DNA of 42,919 nucleotides from Oscillospiraceae bacterium (GTDB lineage: Bacteria; Bacillota; Clostridia; Oscillospirales; Acutalibacteraceae): contig SVPF01000023.1 in assembly GCA_015066005.1 (NCBI GenBank), positions 1 to 42,919 on the forward strand. The letters run 5' to 3'. A model generated the notes under the pieces. That model was not told where the DNA came from, searched no databases, and saw only the letters and a list, made by a program, of their open reading frames with translations. This document shows, in pieces, positions 1-8,464 of this stretch; position 1 is the first letter of the stretch; each line of letters starts with the position of its first letter. Made by a program: the position numbers and the translations under genes.

Positions 1-102
1 GACAGAAGTAATATTGATGAATTTTTGGCTTTCGATAAAATTGAAGCTATCGGCGGTAGCTTTTTTGTAAAAGAATCGCTCGATAAAATGGAGGGCAAAT
101 AA
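1..102 (+). CDS. eda: 3' end of KDPG aldolase (partial, duplicate of the end of the window)
   Basis: An open frame enters from the left edge reading DRSNIDEFLAF and stops with TAA at 100-102, one base before the kdgK start. It is the same C-terminus as the complete gene at 42340-42894, because the window ends overlap. It should not be counted as a second gene unless the duplication is shown to be real. On the closed circle this is simply the end of eda, with kdgK directly downstream. Confidence 0.93.
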   Translation, partial: DRSNIDEFLAFDKIEAIGGSFFVKESLDKMEGK

Positions 103-127
103 AATGAAAAGAATAGTAACCTTTGGC
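1..127. repeat. Terminal direct repeat, left copy (identical to 42793-42919)
   Basis: All 127 bases match the last 127 bases of the window, base for base. The repeat covers the last 34 codons of eda and the first 8 codons of kdgK. An exact end overlap of this kind is what a de Bruijn assembler leaves on a contig it believes is circular; 127 is a commonly used largest k. The unique length would then be 42,792 bases. Confidence 0.97.
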
Positions 128-1126
128 GAAATTATGCTTCGCCTTGCACCTAACGGCTATTACCGTTTCTTCCAAAATGACCAAATGCAAGCTACCTTTG
201 GTGGCGGTGAAGCAAACGTTGCCGTTTCTCTTGCTAACTATGGTATGGATAGTGTTTACGTAACCAAGCTTCCCAAACACGCTATCGGTCAGGCTGCGGT
301 TGATTCTCTTCGTTATTTTGGCGTTGATACATCTAAAATTGTACGTGGTGGCGAACGTGTTGGTATTTACTATCTCGAAAAAGGCGCATCACAGCGTGGC
401 TCGGTTTGTATTTATGACCGTAAGTATTCCGCAATTCAAATGGCTAAGCCCGAAGACTTTAATTGGGATGAAATTTTTGAAGGTGCTGACTGGTTCCACT
501 TTACAGGTATTACCCCCGCTTTAGGCCCTAATGTTGTTGAAATTTGTAAGGATGCTTGTAAGGCCGCAAAGGCTAAGGGCGTTAAAATTTCTTGCGATCT
601 TAACTATAGAGGTAAGCTTTGGACCCGTGATGAAGCTCGCGCTGCTATGACCGAGCTTTGTAAGTATGTTGACGTTTGCATTTCGAATGAAGAGGATGCA
701 AAGGACGTATTTGGCATTGAAGCCGAAGGCACCGATATTTACAGCGGCAAATTAAATCACGAAGGCTACAAGAGCGTTGCAAAGCAATTGGCTGATAAAT
801 TTGGCTTCGAAAAGGTTGCAATTACCCTTCGCACCTCTATTAGTGCAAGTGATAACGACTGGGCAGGTATGCTTTACGACGGCGAAAATTACTGCTTCTC
901 AAAATCGTATCACCTCCACATTGTTGACCGTGTGGGCGGTGGAGACAGCTTTGGCGGCGGACTTATTTATTCACTTCTTTCAGGCAAAACAAGTCAGGAA
1001 GCAATTGAATTTGCAGTAGCCGCTTCTGCCCTTAAGCATTCAGTTGAAGGTGACTATAACCGTGTATCTGTCGGTGAAGTTGAAAAGCTCGCTGGCGGCG
1101 ACGGTTCTGGCAGAGTACAAAGATAA
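104..1126 (+). CDS. kdgK: 2-keto-3-deoxygluconate kinase, PfkB family
   Basis: A 340-residue ribokinase/PfkB-type sugar kinase. The start reads MKRIVTFGEIMLRL, followed by a substrate-binding FGGGEANVAVSLANYG segment at about 32-47. The C-terminal anion-hole/catalytic signature reads RVGGGDSFGGG with the catalytic Asp at about residue 281; GGGD in place of the usual GAGD is a tolerated variant. KdgK phosphorylates 2-keto-3-deoxygluconate to KDPG, the substrate of Eda. It begins one base after the eda stop, with GGAGGG at 90-95 inside the eda tail as ribosome binding site. The position after uxuA, uxuB and eda on the closed circle makes the KDG-kinase call much firmer than sequence alone, since PfkB kinases vary in substrate. 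Confidence 0.9.
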   Translation: MKRIVTFGEIMLRLAPNGYYRFFQNDQMQATFGGGEANVAVSLANYGMDSVYVTKLPKHAIGQAAVDSLRYFGVDTSKIVRGGERVGIYYLEKGASQRGSVCIYDRKYSAIQMAKPEDFNWDEIFEGADWFHFTGITPALGPNVVEICKDACKAAKAKGVKISCDLNYRGKLWTRDEARAAMTELCKYVDVCISNEEDAKDVFGIEAEGTDIYSGKLNHEGYKSVAKQLADKFGFEKVAITLRTSISASDNDWAGMLYDGENYCFSKSYHLHIVDRVGGGDSFGGGLIYSLLSGKTSQEAIEFAVAASALKHSVEGDYNRVSVGEVEKLAGGDGSGRVQR

Positions 1127-1144
1127 GATTGGATTGTGAAATAT

Positions 1145-1873
1145 ATGAAAACAGCACTTGTTACAGGCTCTTCCAGAGGAATAGGCAGAGCTATAGCCAT
1201 AAGATTAGCGAAAGACGGCTATAAAGTTTTGGTTCACGGCGCAGGAAATATAGCGAAAGCTACCGAAACAAAACAAATAATTGAACAAAACGGCGGAGTA
1301 GCTGAAGTGATTATTTCCGACCTCACAGATTTAAATTCAACTCGTGAGCTTTGTGAAAAAATCAAGGAAGTGGATGTCTTAATACTTAATGCATCTCTTC
1401 AGTACCGTACACCCTGGCAAGAAATTACGCCGGATGCTTGTTACGAACAGCTTAACTGCAATTTTGTTTCAAGTATGATGTTAATTCAAGCCGTAGCGAA
1501 TAATATGAAGAAAAATGGGTGGGGCAGAATTGTAACTATAGGTTCTGTTCAGGAAGCAAAACCGCACCCTGATATGCTTGTGTATTCCGCATCAAAGGCG
1601 GCGCAAACAAATATGATGCAATCGCTTTCTCTTCAACTTGCAAAGGATGGAATTACAGTTAATAATGTTGCTCCTGGTGTGATTTATACCGATAGAAATG
1701 TTGAAGCACTAAGCGACCCCGAATACGCCAAAAAGGTTACGGATAGTATTCCTGTCGGATTTTATGGTGAGCCCGAAGATTGCGCAGGAATTGTCAGTCT
1801 TTTGTGTAGTGATGAGGGAAGATATATAACCGGTCAGAATATTTTTGTTGATGGAGGCAAAAGCGTACAATGA
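1145..1873 (+). CDS. SDR-family oxidoreductase in the hexuronate operon
   Basis: A classical short-chain dehydrogenase/reductase of about 242 residues. It shows the nucleotide-binding TGSSRGIG at 7-14, an LNAS segment near 81-84, and catalytic Ser134, Tyr147 and Lys151 (YSASK), with the usual end ITGQNIFVDGG. I start it at ATG 1145; GTG 1136 is in frame and would add three residues, and neither has a strong ribosome site. It follows kdgK by 18 bases and overlaps the next gene by four bases (ATGA), so it is co-translated with the hydrolase. The substrate cannot be read from sequence. In this operon a sugar-acid or aldonate oxidoreductase is likely, distinct from the fructuronate reductase at 41484. 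Confidence 0.82.
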   Translation: MKTALVTGSSRGIGRAIAIRLAKDGYKVLVHGAGNIAKATETKQIIEQNGGVAEVIISDLTDLNSTRELCEKIKEVDVLILNASLQYRTPWQEITPDACYEQLNCNFVSSMMLIQAVANNMKKNGWGRIVTIGSVQEAKPHPDMLVYSASKAAQTNMMQSLSLQLAKDGITVNNVAPGVIYTDRNVEALSDPEYAKKVTDSIPVGFYGEPEDCAGIVSLLCSDEGRYITGQNIFVDGGKSVQ

Positions 1874-2538
1874 CAGTAAGGTTTTTAGGTCAAAGCGGTT
1901 ATATTATTAAAACCGAAAAAGCACAAATAATGATAGACCCGTATCTTTCTGACAGTGTAAATCGTGTTGCAGGAAGACCGCGCACCTTGCCAATACCCAT
2001 AAACCCAAAGTATGTTGAATGCGATGCAGTTATTTGCACTCATAATCACTTAGACCATTTAGACCCTGATACTGTAAAAGATATAAATAACGGACAATTT
2101 TTTATCACCACAAATGAGGGTAAAATAGAGCTGAACAAACTTGGCAAGGATAATGCTGTTTCGCTAAATGTTGGCGAAAGTATAGTTGTAAGTGACATCG
2201 AAATAACCGCCGTTTTTGCAGATCATACTGTAGAGGCTTTTGGTTTAATTGTTAAAGCCGAAAATAAAACCTTATATTTCAGCGGTGATACCCTTTATAA
2301 TGAAAAACTGTTTGATATTGCACAATATAAACCCGATATTACATTCATTTGCATAAACGGCAAGCTTGGCAATATGAATGTGAACGAAGCACTTGTTGTT
2401 GCCAACAAAATTGGTGCTAAGGTTAATATCCCAAATCATTATGATATGTTTGCTTCAAATTCTGAAAATCCGTATTTGTTTTCAGAAAATATTGATGGCG
2501 GAAAAGTGCTTAAATTTAATAAGGAATATAAGATTTGA
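1870..2538 (+). CDS. UlaG-like metallo-beta-lactamase-fold hydrolase (possible sugar-acid lactonase)
   Basis: A 222-residue MBL-fold protein with the metal-binding motif H58-N-H60-L-D62-H63, a downstream His in FADH, the Asp of FSGDT and a late His in PNHYD. Size and layout resemble the UlaG/YtnP-type small MBL hydrolases, whose best-known member opens L-ascorbate-6-phosphate lactone. It overlaps the SDR by four bases and is the last gene of the operon before a strong terminator. Placed with an SDR after eda/kdgK, a lactonase acting on an oxidised uronate or aldonate is reasonable, but that is inference. The fold is secure; the substrate is unknown. Confidence 0.78.
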   Translation: MTVRFLGQSGYIIKTEKAQIMIDPYLSDSVNRVAGRPRTLPIPINPKYVECDAVICTHNHLDHLDPDTVKDINNGQFFITTNEGKIELNKLGKDNAVSLNVGESIVVSDIEITAVFADHTVEAFGLIVKAENKTLYFSGDTLYNEKLFDIAQYKPDITFICINGKLGNMNVNEALVVANKIGAKVNIPNHYDMFASNSENPYLFSENIDGGKVLKFNKEYKI

Positions 2539-2552
2539 ACTTAAAGCTGCAT

Positions 2553-2589
2553 AAAAAACAGCATCCCGTTATTTGCGGGATGCTGTTTT
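2553..2589. terminator. Bidirectional intrinsic terminator
   Basis: A 13-bp perfect stem (2556-2568 with 2576-2588) around the loop TTATTTG, with an A-run before it and T-run after it. It can end both the plus-strand hexuronate operon and the minus-strand AraC gene, whose stop codon lies in the loop. Confidence 0.9.
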
Positions 2590-3345
2590 GTATTGTGTGG
2601 GGGACATACCCATCATTTTTTTAAAGCAATGGTTAAAATTTCGAACACTTTTAAAGCCGCTTTCAAAGGCAACATCTATTATGCTTTTATCGTCATTTTC
2701 TAAAAGTGTTAAGGCTGTTTGAAGGCGGTAAATATTTAAAAAATCAATAAATGTCATGTTAAAAATTGACCTGAAATACCGTGAAACATAGTTGTAATCA
2801 TACCCTAAAAGCTTTGCCAAATCATTAAGTGAAATATCCTCAGTATGATTATTTTCAATAAAGGTGCAAATTTTATCAATAACTCTGGTTTCTTTGTTTT
2901 CAATAAATTTTGTATTTTTTTTATATTCATTACACGCGGCATACAAGCAGGATTTCATAAGGTATACAGAAATTTCTGTCGTGTTAATAAGGTTGTTTAA
3001 AATGAATTCTTCAATGCTTTTTTCGCATTTAAATTTAAAGCTTAACGCCTTAAGTCCCGATACGTTTTTTGAAAAAGTATGTACAAAATCTTCCGAAAAA
3101 ACAATAACAAAATATCGTGAATTTTCTTTTGGTTTAAGTGAATGAATACAATACGGTAGGCACAAGCCAAATTCACCCTTTTTTAAGGTGTAGGGCTTGT
3201 TATCAATTACACATTCAATTTCACCTTCAAGGGCGTATGTCAGCTCGTAATTTTTGTGAAAATGCATTTCAAAGCTTTCCTGTTCATAAATGAATGCATT
3301 ATAATTATATCTTCCGCCCGAATTTTGTTGTTGATGAAAAATCAT
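2569..3345 (-). CDS. AraC-family transcriptional regulator (cupin + HTH)
   Basis: A 258-residue AraC/XylS regulator. The N-terminal half is a cupin-like sensor with the typical MHFHKNYEL strand at about 27-35 and the KKGEFGLCLPYCIHSL turn. The C-terminal roughly 100 residues carry two helix-turn-helix units, ending in FESGFKSVRNFNHCFKKMMG and the conserved MSPTQYK. AGAGGTG is the ribosome site. It is transcribed toward the hexuronate operon and shares its terminator, so it may sense a sugar and act on a neighbouring or distant promoter. A second AraC regulator of different architecture lies at 39017. Its target is not evident from the sequence. Confidence 0.88.
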   Translation of the reverse strand: MIFHQQQNSGGRYNYNAFIYEQESFEMHFHKNYELTYALEGEIECVIDNKPYTLKKGEFGLCLPYCIHSLKPKENSRYFVIVFSEDFVHTFSKNVSGLKALSFKFKCEKSIEEFILNNLINTTEISVYLMKSCLYAACNEYKKNTKFIENKETRVIDKICTFIENNHTEDISLNDLAKLLGYDYNYVSRYFRSIFNMTFIDFLNIYRLQTALTLLENDDKSIIDVAFESGFKSVRNFNHCFKKMMGMSPTQYKTASRK

Positions 3346-3378
3346 TTTGCACCTCTAAAAAGTTAAAATCTTGCTATT

Positions 3379-3408
3379 ATAATATAATAATTTGTTTAAA
3401 AATGTCAA
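3379..3408 (-). promoter_or_regulatory. Promoter for the AraC gene at 2569-3345
   Basis: On the minus strand a TTGACA -35 (3403-3408) is separated by 18 bases from TATTAT (3379-3384), 34 bases upstream of the ATG. This is a good sigma-A type promoter by eye. Confidence 0.6.
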
Positions 3409-3451
3409 TAGTTTGCCGCAAATTATATTTTATAATTTTATAGTATTGTTC

Positions 3452-3480
3452 TTGAATATTATGCCATAATGTGTTAAAAT
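3452..3480 (+). promoter_or_regulatory. Promoter for the small membrane protein gene
   Basis: TTGAAT (3452-3457), 17-base spacer, TAAAAT (3475-3480), 35 bases upstream of the ATG at 3516. Confidence 0.5.
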
Positions 3481-3515
3481 GAATAAAAGCTTCATTTTGT
3501 TAGAAGGATTTTGAA

Positions 3516-3836
3516 ATGAATAATAAAAGTTCCAAAAGTAAAAATTACGGTTATTTTTGCGGTGCTTTAATGCTTATTGCAACCGCCGTTGTTACTGCGC
3601 TTATAATATTCTTATCAATGGAGCTTTTAACCGCTGAAATGTCAAAAATTTTTGGAAGTGAAGACTTTTTTAAAATTTTTAAAGCTTTATTTTCCTTTTT
3701 AGGTAGTTTTCAGTCAAGTCTTCATTTCGGTAAGGGGATGCAAGCGCTCTTGTATCTTGATTATTTTTGTTTTATAGCTGCAATTTTAGGTTTTGTTCAA
3801 GGCGCATTATTTAAAAAACGTGATTTAATTTCTTAA
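3516..3836 (+). CDS. Small hypothetical membrane protein
   Basis: A 106-residue protein that I do not recognise. It has a basic N-terminus, a clear transmembrane segment at about 12-34 (GYFCGALMLIATAVVTALII), an amphipathic middle, and a second hydrophobic segment at about 77-98 ending in the basic KKRDLIS. AGAAGGA seven bases before the ATG is a good ribosome site, and the gene has its own promoter and terminator, so it is probably a real single-gene unit. Orientation is the same as the nusB operon, but a terminator separates them. No functional motif is visible. Confidence 0.7.
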   Translation: MNNKSSKSKNYGYFCGALMLIATAVVTALIIFLSMELLTAEMSKIFGSEDFFKIFKALFSFLGSFQSSLHFGKGMQALLYLDYFCFIAAILGFVQGALFKKRDLIS

Positions 3837-3850
3837 ATAACAAAAAATTT

Positions 3851-3881
3851 AACGCTCCTTTTAAAGAGGGGGCGTTTTTTT
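3851..3881 (+). terminator. Intrinsic terminator after the small membrane protein gene
   Basis: Stem AACGCTCC pairs with GGGGCGTT (one T-G wobble) and is followed by seven T. It insulates the small gene from the nusB promoter 25 bases further on. Confidence 0.75.
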
Positions 3882-3905
3882 ATGCAAAAAAATATGCATA
3901 AATGC

Positions 3906-3934
3906 TTGAAAATATGCAGTATTTATTATATAAT
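3906..3934 (+). promoter_or_regulatory. Promoter of the nusB-tyrS operon
   Basis: TTGAAA (3906-3911), exactly 17 bases, TATAAT (3929-3934), 32 bases before the nusB ATG. It is near-consensus and the only strong promoter I see for the ten genes that follow. Confidence 0.8.
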
Positions 3935-3965
3935 ATAAGTTGTATATTTTATTGTGAGGTGCTTT

Positions 3966-4358
3966 ATGACACGAAGACAAGCAAGAGAAGAAGCATTTAT
4001 TTTAATTTTTGAAAAGGTTTTTAATCAGGACAGCGTTGAGGAAATATTAGAACTTGCTGCCGAAACACGCGATCTAACACCCGATGATTATATTAAAACC
4101 GTTTTTTCCGGAGTTTATGAAAAACTTGATTTGCTAGATGAAATTATTGCTGAAAATTCTATCGGCTGGAATATCAAGCGCATTTCAAAAACTGCCTTAT
4201 GTGTTTTACGCTTAGCAATTTTTGAAATTATGTTTATGGATGCTATACCCGTTGCCGTTTCAATAAACGAAGCAGTTGAGCTTTGCAAAAAGTATGCAAC
4301 TGCTGAGGATGCATCCTTTGTAAACGGTATTCTTTCAACCGTAGCTAAAAGTCTATAA
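3966..4358 (+). CDS. nusB: Transcription antitermination factor NusB
   Basis: A 130-residue all-helical NusB. It starts MTRRQAREEAFILIFE, typical of the family N-terminus, and carries the conserved block ISKTALCVLRLAIFEIMF followed by VAVSINEAVELCKKYA and the end FVNGILSTVAK. NusB binds boxA RNA with NusE/S10 in rRNA antitermination. I chose ATG 3966 over the upstream GTG at 3954 because GTGAGGTG sits just before it as the ribosome site. It is the first gene of the housekeeping operon, separated by two bases from xseA. Confidence 0.95.
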   Translation: MTRRQAREEAFILIFEKVFNQDSVEEILELAAETRDLTPDDYIKTVFSGVYEKLDLLDEIIAENSIGWNIKRISKTALCVLRLAIFEIMFMDAIPVAVSINEAVELCKKYATAEDASFVNGILSTVAKSL

Positions 4359-4360
4359 TT

Positions 4361-5557
4361 ATGACTGCGCTTTCAGTTAAACAGTTAAATCTTTTTGTTA
4401 AGTCACTTATTGAGGGTGATGTTCGCCTTAATAATGTTACTGTTACGGGCGAGATTTCTAACTTCAAAAACCATTATCAAAGTGGTCATTTTTACTTTAC
4501 ACTTAAGGATAATGAAGCATCTATTCGTTGTGTAATGTTCAGGGCTTATGCACAGCGTATAAGGTTTATGGTTAATGACGGTCAAAAGGTTGTACTTCGC
4601 GGTCGCGTTTCGCTTTATGAAAAGGACGGTCAGTATCAGTTTTATGCTGAAGAAATGCACGAGCAGGGGCTGGGGGATATTAGCCTTCAGTTTCAGCAAA
4701 TTAAAGAAAGGCTTGAAAAAGAAGGCCTTTTTGCTGAGGAAAACAAGCGTCCTATTCCAAAATTTCCAAAACGAATTGCGGTTATTACATCTGACACGGG
4801 TGCCGCTGTGCAGGATATTTTAAACATTACCGAAAGGCGTTATCCCCTTTGTGAGATAATGCTTTGTCCTGTTGCAGTTCAGGGTGAAAATGCCGTACCA
4901 TCAATGCTTGACGCTTTAGAACGTGTTTATACGCTTTCAAACTGTGATACAATTATTATTGGCCGTGGCGGCGGCTCAATTGAGGATTTGTGGGCATTTA
5001 ACAGCGAAGCTTTGGCTCGAAAAATTTATGAATCGCCAATACCGGTAATTTCGGCTGTCGGTCACGAAACCGATTTTACAATTTGTGATTTTGTTGCCGA
5101 TTTACGTGCACCAACACCCTCGGCTGCGGCTGAGCTTTGTGTTCCTGATAAAAATGAACTGCTTTCACTTTTAGAAAAGCGCACAGCACTTTTAAAAGGG
5201 TCGTTACTAGCAAAATCAAATTACAGTAGAGCAAAACTTGATGCTTTGACACAAAAAAATGTGCTATCAAATCCGCTTCTTATTACTGAAAAAAGAAGTG
5301 AAGAGATCGATTATTTAACCGAAAAGCTGTTGTCCGCCTTTAATTTTACCCTAAATAGAGAAAAGGGAAGACTGCTTGAAAGCGTTGCCCGACTTGATGC
5401 ACTTAGTCCGCTTAAGGTTTTATCCCGTGGCTATGCAATTGCCGAAAAGGGTGGAAAAGCAATTAAGAGTGTAAGCGATGTTGAAAACGGTGATAAATTT
5501 ATGCTAAAGCTGTGCGACGGTTGTATTAACTGTACTGCTGACAGTAAGGAGATTTAG
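4361..5557 (+). CDS. xseA: Exodeoxyribonuclease VII large subunit
   Basis: A 398-residue XseA. It has an N-terminal OB-fold (about 1-100, with SGHFYFTLKD and VVLRGRVSLYEKDGQYQ) and the nuclease domain opening with FPKRIAVITSDTGAAVQDI. The conserved IIGRGGGSIEDLWAFN and ISAVGHETDFTICDFVADLR blocks follow, then the coiled-coil C-terminal part ending in the LSRGYAI motif. With XseB it degrades single-stranded DNA from both ends. Its start is two bases after nusB with a weak ribosome site, suggesting coupling; it runs directly into xseB. Confidence 0.96.
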   Translation: MTALSVKQLNLFVKSLIEGDVRLNNVTVTGEISNFKNHYQSGHFYFTLKDNEASIRCVMFRAYAQRIRFMVNDGQKVVLRGRVSLYEKDGQYQFYAEEMHEQGLGDISLQFQQIKERLEKEGLFAEENKRPIPKFPKRIAVITSDTGAAVQDILNITERRYPLCEIMLCPVAVQGENAVPSMLDALERVYTLSNCDTIIIGRGGGSIEDLWAFNSEALARKIYESPIPVISAVGHETDFTICDFVADLRAPTPSAAAELCVPDKNELLSLLEKRTALLKGSLLAKSNYSRAKLDALTQKNVLSNPLLITEKRSEEIDYLTEKLLSAFNFTLNREKGRLLESVARLDALSPLKVLSRGYAIAEKGGKAIKSVSDVENGDKFMLKLCDGCINCTADSKEI

Positions 5558-5758
5558 ATGGAAAACAACTTTGAAAATAAACTTTGTGAGCTTGAAAAAA
5601 TTGTATCAAGCCTTGAAAACAGTGAAATTTCATTAGATGAAGCAATCAAGCTTTTTGAAGACGGTGTCAAGCTTTCAAATGATTGCCGTAAGATTTTGGA
5701 AACTGCTGAAAGAAAAATTAAAACCCTTACCGCTTGCGAGGATGAGGAAAATGGTTAA
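5558..5758 (+). CDS. xseB: Exodeoxyribonuclease VII small subunit
   Basis: A 66-residue helical-hairpin protein with the family pattern FENKLCELEKIVSSLENSE then LDEAIKLFEDGVKLS. Several XseB chains coat the XseA coiled coil. The ATG follows the xseA stop with no gap and has AAGGAG nine bases upstream. Its 3' end overlaps ispA by eight bases. Confidence 0.95.
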   Translation: MENNFENKLCELEKIVSSLENSEISLDEAIKLFEDGVKLSNDCRKILETAERKIKTLTACEDEENG

Positions 5759-6626
5759 CGAAATATTTAATTTTTATAAGCCTTTAATTGAAGAACGTAT
5801 TGATTATCTTTTGCCCGAAACCGAAGCCCCATATAATGAGGTTGTAAAGGCTTCCCGTTACAGTTTAAAGCTTGGCGGCAAGCGTATTCGCCCCATTATT
5901 ATGATGGAATTTTGCCGTTTGTTTGGCGGTGAGGCTAACGATGCGATTGATTTTGCTATTGCTCTTGAAATGATACATACCTATTCGCTTATTCATGATG
6001 ATTTACCCTGTATGGACAATGATGATTTTCGCCGTGGCAAACCTTCCTGTCACAAGGCCTTTTCTGAGGATATGGCACTTTTGGCGGGCGATGCGCTTTT
6101 AACTGAAGCCTTTTCGGTTGCTGCTAATGCAAATGTAAGTGACAATATAAAGGTTAAAGCAGTTGCTACATTATCACAAATGGCAGGATTTTCGGGTATG
6201 CTGGGCGGTCAGGTTATTGATTTATCCTTTGTTAAAAACCCACCTGATTTAGATTCGCTTTGTGATATGTATGCACGCAAAACCGGATGTCTTTTAAGAG
6301 CCGCTACAATTATTGGCGCAACTGTAGGCGGTGCAAATGAAAATGAAATTTTAAAAGCTGATTTATTTGCTCAAAAGGTTGGTTTGGCCTTTCAAATTAT
6401 TGATGATATTTTGGATGTTACCGCCGACCCCGAATTACTTGGCAAACCTGTTGGCAGTGATGATAAAAATCAAAAAACAACCTTTGTAAGTCTTTTGGGA
6501 CTTGATGGCGCTAAAGGTGCTGCCGAAAGGCTTACAAATGAAGCGTTGGATATTATAAACGACTTTAGTGGAAATACTGAAAATATAAAAGCACTTACAA
6601 GCTATTTACTTGATAGAAATTTTTAA
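5751..6626 (+). CDS. ispA: Polyprenyl (farnesyl) diphosphate synthase
   Basis: A 291-residue trans-isoprenyl diphosphate synthase. The first Asp-rich motif is D83-D-L-P-C-M-D89 with the two-residue insertion typical of bacterial FPP synthases. The second is D218-D-I-L-D222, and LGGKRIRP at 41-48 is the pyrophosphate-binding segment. It condenses DMAPP/IPP to farnesyl (or geranylgeranyl) diphosphate for undecaprenol and quinone-type lipids. The frame stays open into xseB, but the family N-terminus and GAGG place the start at ATG 5751. It sits directly upstream of dxs, joining precursor synthesis and chain elongation in one operon. Confidence 0.94.
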   Translation: MVNEIFNFYKPLIEERIDYLLPETEAPYNEVVKASRYSLKLGGKRIRPIIMMEFCRLFGGEANDAIDFAIALEMIHTYSLIHDDLPCMDNDDFRRGKPSCHKAFSEDMALLAGDALLTEAFSVAANANVSDNIKVKAVATLSQMAGFSGMLGGQVIDLSFVKNPPDLDSLCDMYARKTGCLLRAATIIGATVGGANENEILKADLFAQKVGLAFQIIDDILDVTADPELLGKPVGSDDKNQKTTFVSLLGLDGAKGAAERLTNEALDIINDFSGNTENIKALTSYLLDRNF

Positions 6627-6639
6627 GGGACTTGTTAAT

Positions 6640-8463
6640 TTGAATTACGAAATTTTAAATACAATTAAGTCACCGCAGGATGTGAAAAAGCTTTCAAACA
6701 GTCAAATTACTGTTTTGTGTGAGGAAATTCGCGACTGCATAATAAATACCGTTTCGCAAAACGGTGGTCATTTAGCGGCAAATCTTGGCTCGGTAGAGCT
6801 TACCGTTGCCGTTCACCGCGCCTTTGACTCACCGCAGGATGCCATAATTTTTGATGTTGGGCATCAATGCTATACCCACAAGCTGTTAACCGGTCGTTTT
6901 GAGGATTTTAAAAATCTTCGAAAGGAAGACGGTCTATCGGGCTTTATGAAGCCGAAAGAAAGCGAGCATGACCCCATAATTACAGGTCACAGCAGTAATT
7001 CAATTTCGGCGGCTTACGGCATTTATCGCGCTAAAAAGCTTAAGGGTGAGGAAGGCTCGGCGGTTGCAATTATCGGTGACGGGGCTTTAACCGGCGGCAT
7101 GGCTTACGAGGCGCTTAACCATGCGGGTGACCATAAAGGAAATTTTATTGTTATTTTAAATGATAATGAAATGTCAATTTCGCAAAATGTCGGCGGTATG
7201 TCGAAAAGCCTTACTAAAATGCGTAATAAAACGCGGTATCATCGCTTTAAGTTTGCTTTTGGAAGGTTTTTAAATCACATTCCGCTTGTTGGTCACGCAC
7301 TTTATAAGTTTTTCTATCGTTTGAAGGAAATCTTTAAAAGCATTGTTTATAAAAATAATATTTTTTCGGCCTTTGGGTTTAATTACTTAGGCCCCGTTGA
7401 CGGCCACAATGTTAAGGATATGGAATCTCTTTTCAAAATTGCGAAATGTTATCAGCGTCCAACGGTTATCCATGTTGTAACAACTAAGGGCAAAGGCTAT
7501 TCTTTTGCAGAACAAAGCCCTAACAGCTATCACGGTGTTTCACCCTTTGATGCTACCATTGGTGTTCTACCTTCAAATAAAATTACTTTTTCGGATATTG
7601 CAGGCCGCACGCTTTGTGAAATGGCTGAAAATGATGATAAGATTTGCGCAGTTACCGCTGCTATGGAAAGCGGCACGGGCTTAAGTGATTTTGCCGCCAA
7701 ATATCCTGATCGTTTTTTTGATGTCGGTATTGCTGAACAGCACGCAGTTACCTTTACTGCAGGTCTTGCAAAGGGTGGTATGAAGCCTTATTTTGCGGTT
7801 TATTCTTCATTTTTACAGCGTGCATACGACCAAATTATTCATGACTGTGCAATTGGTAATGTACCCTTGACCTTACTTGTTGACAGGGCGGGAATTGTTG
7901 GTGAGGACGGCGAAACGCATCAAGGACTTTTTGATGTTTCATTTTTGACATCAATTCCAAATATTACTGTTTATTCACCAACCTATTATGACGAGCTTGT
8001 TTATGCTATAAATCTTACTGCATTACAGGGTGGAGTAAACGCTATAAGATATCCCCGAGGTTGTGAAGTGCCGTCAAATACCTTTAAAATTGATTTTAAG
8101 GGTGACTACACCGTTTTAAACGGTAATGGTGACCGTGTGGTTATAACCTATGGTAAGCTGTTTTCTGAAGCTTTAAAAGCCAAGGAAGCAGATGAAAGTA
8201 TAACTTTAATTAAGCTAAATAAAATCTTTCCAATCAGTGATGCACTGGTTTTGGGTCTTAAAAATTGTAAAAAGATTGATTTTTACGAAGAGTCAGTTAA
8301 AAGTGGTGGCATTGGGGAACATTTGTCAGCATTATTGCTTGAAAATGGCTTTAAGGGTGAATTTATTATTCACGCCGTTAATAACGAATTTGTGCCAATG
8401 GCAAAAACCGATGCGGCCCTTAAAAAGCTTGGGCTTGATTATGAAAGTATGTTAAGGAGCTAA
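6640..8463 (+). CDS. dxs: 1-deoxy-D-xylulose-5-phosphate synthase
   Basis: A 607-residue DXS, the thiamine-diphosphate enzyme that condenses pyruvate and glyceraldehyde 3-phosphate as the first step of the MEP isoprenoid pathway. The ThDP motif starts GDGALTGG (146-153) and ends NDNE (174-177). The pyrimidine-domain block PYFAVYSSFLQRAYDQ and the DRAGIVGEDGETHQG loop are also present, with a C-terminal transketolase-like domain. I start at TTG 6640: AAGGGA at 6625-6630 lies nine bases upstream, and the resulting NYEILNTIKSPQDVKKLS fits the family N-terminus. The upstream in-frame TTG at 6610 lies inside ispA with no ribosome site. Confidence 0.95.
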   Translation: MNYEILNTIKSPQDVKKLSNSQITVLCEEIRDCIINTVSQNGGHLAANLGSVELTVAVHRAFDSPQDAIIFDVGHQCYTHKLLTGRFEDFKNLRKEDGLSGFMKPKESEHDPIITGHSSNSISAAYGIYRAKKLKGEEGSAVAIIGDGALTGGMAYEALNHAGDHKGNFIVILNDNEMSISQNVGGMSKSLTKMRNKTRYHRFKFAFGRFLNHIPLVGHALYKFFYRLKEIFKSIVYKNNIFSAFGFNYLGPVDGHNVKDMESLFKIAKCYQRPTVIHVVTTKGKGYSFAEQSPNSYHGVSPFDATIGVLPSNKITFSDIAGRTLCEMAENDDKICAVTAAMESGTGLSDFAAKYPDRFFDVGIAEQHAVTFTAGLAKGGMKPYFAVYSSFLQRAYDQIIHDCAIGNVPLTLLVDRAGIVGEDGETHQGLFDVSFLTSIPNITVYSPTYYDELVYAINLTALQGGVNAIRYPRGCEVPSNTFKIDFKGDYTVLNGNGDRVVITYGKLFSEALKAKEADESITLIKLNKIFPISDALVLGLKNCKKIDFYEESVKSGGIGEHLSALLLENGFKGEFIIHAVNNEFVPMAKTDAALKKLGLDYESMLRS

Positions 8464-8464
8464 T

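Noticed and set aside
3885-3920. Repeated ATATGC units near the nusB promoter as a regulatory array
   Set aside because: Spacing is irregular and the stretch is simple AT-rich sequence; no clear dyad.
5637-5750. Longer N-terminus for the polyprenyl synthase
   Set aside because: This part lies within xseB in another frame and is unlike the family; ATG 5751 fits better.
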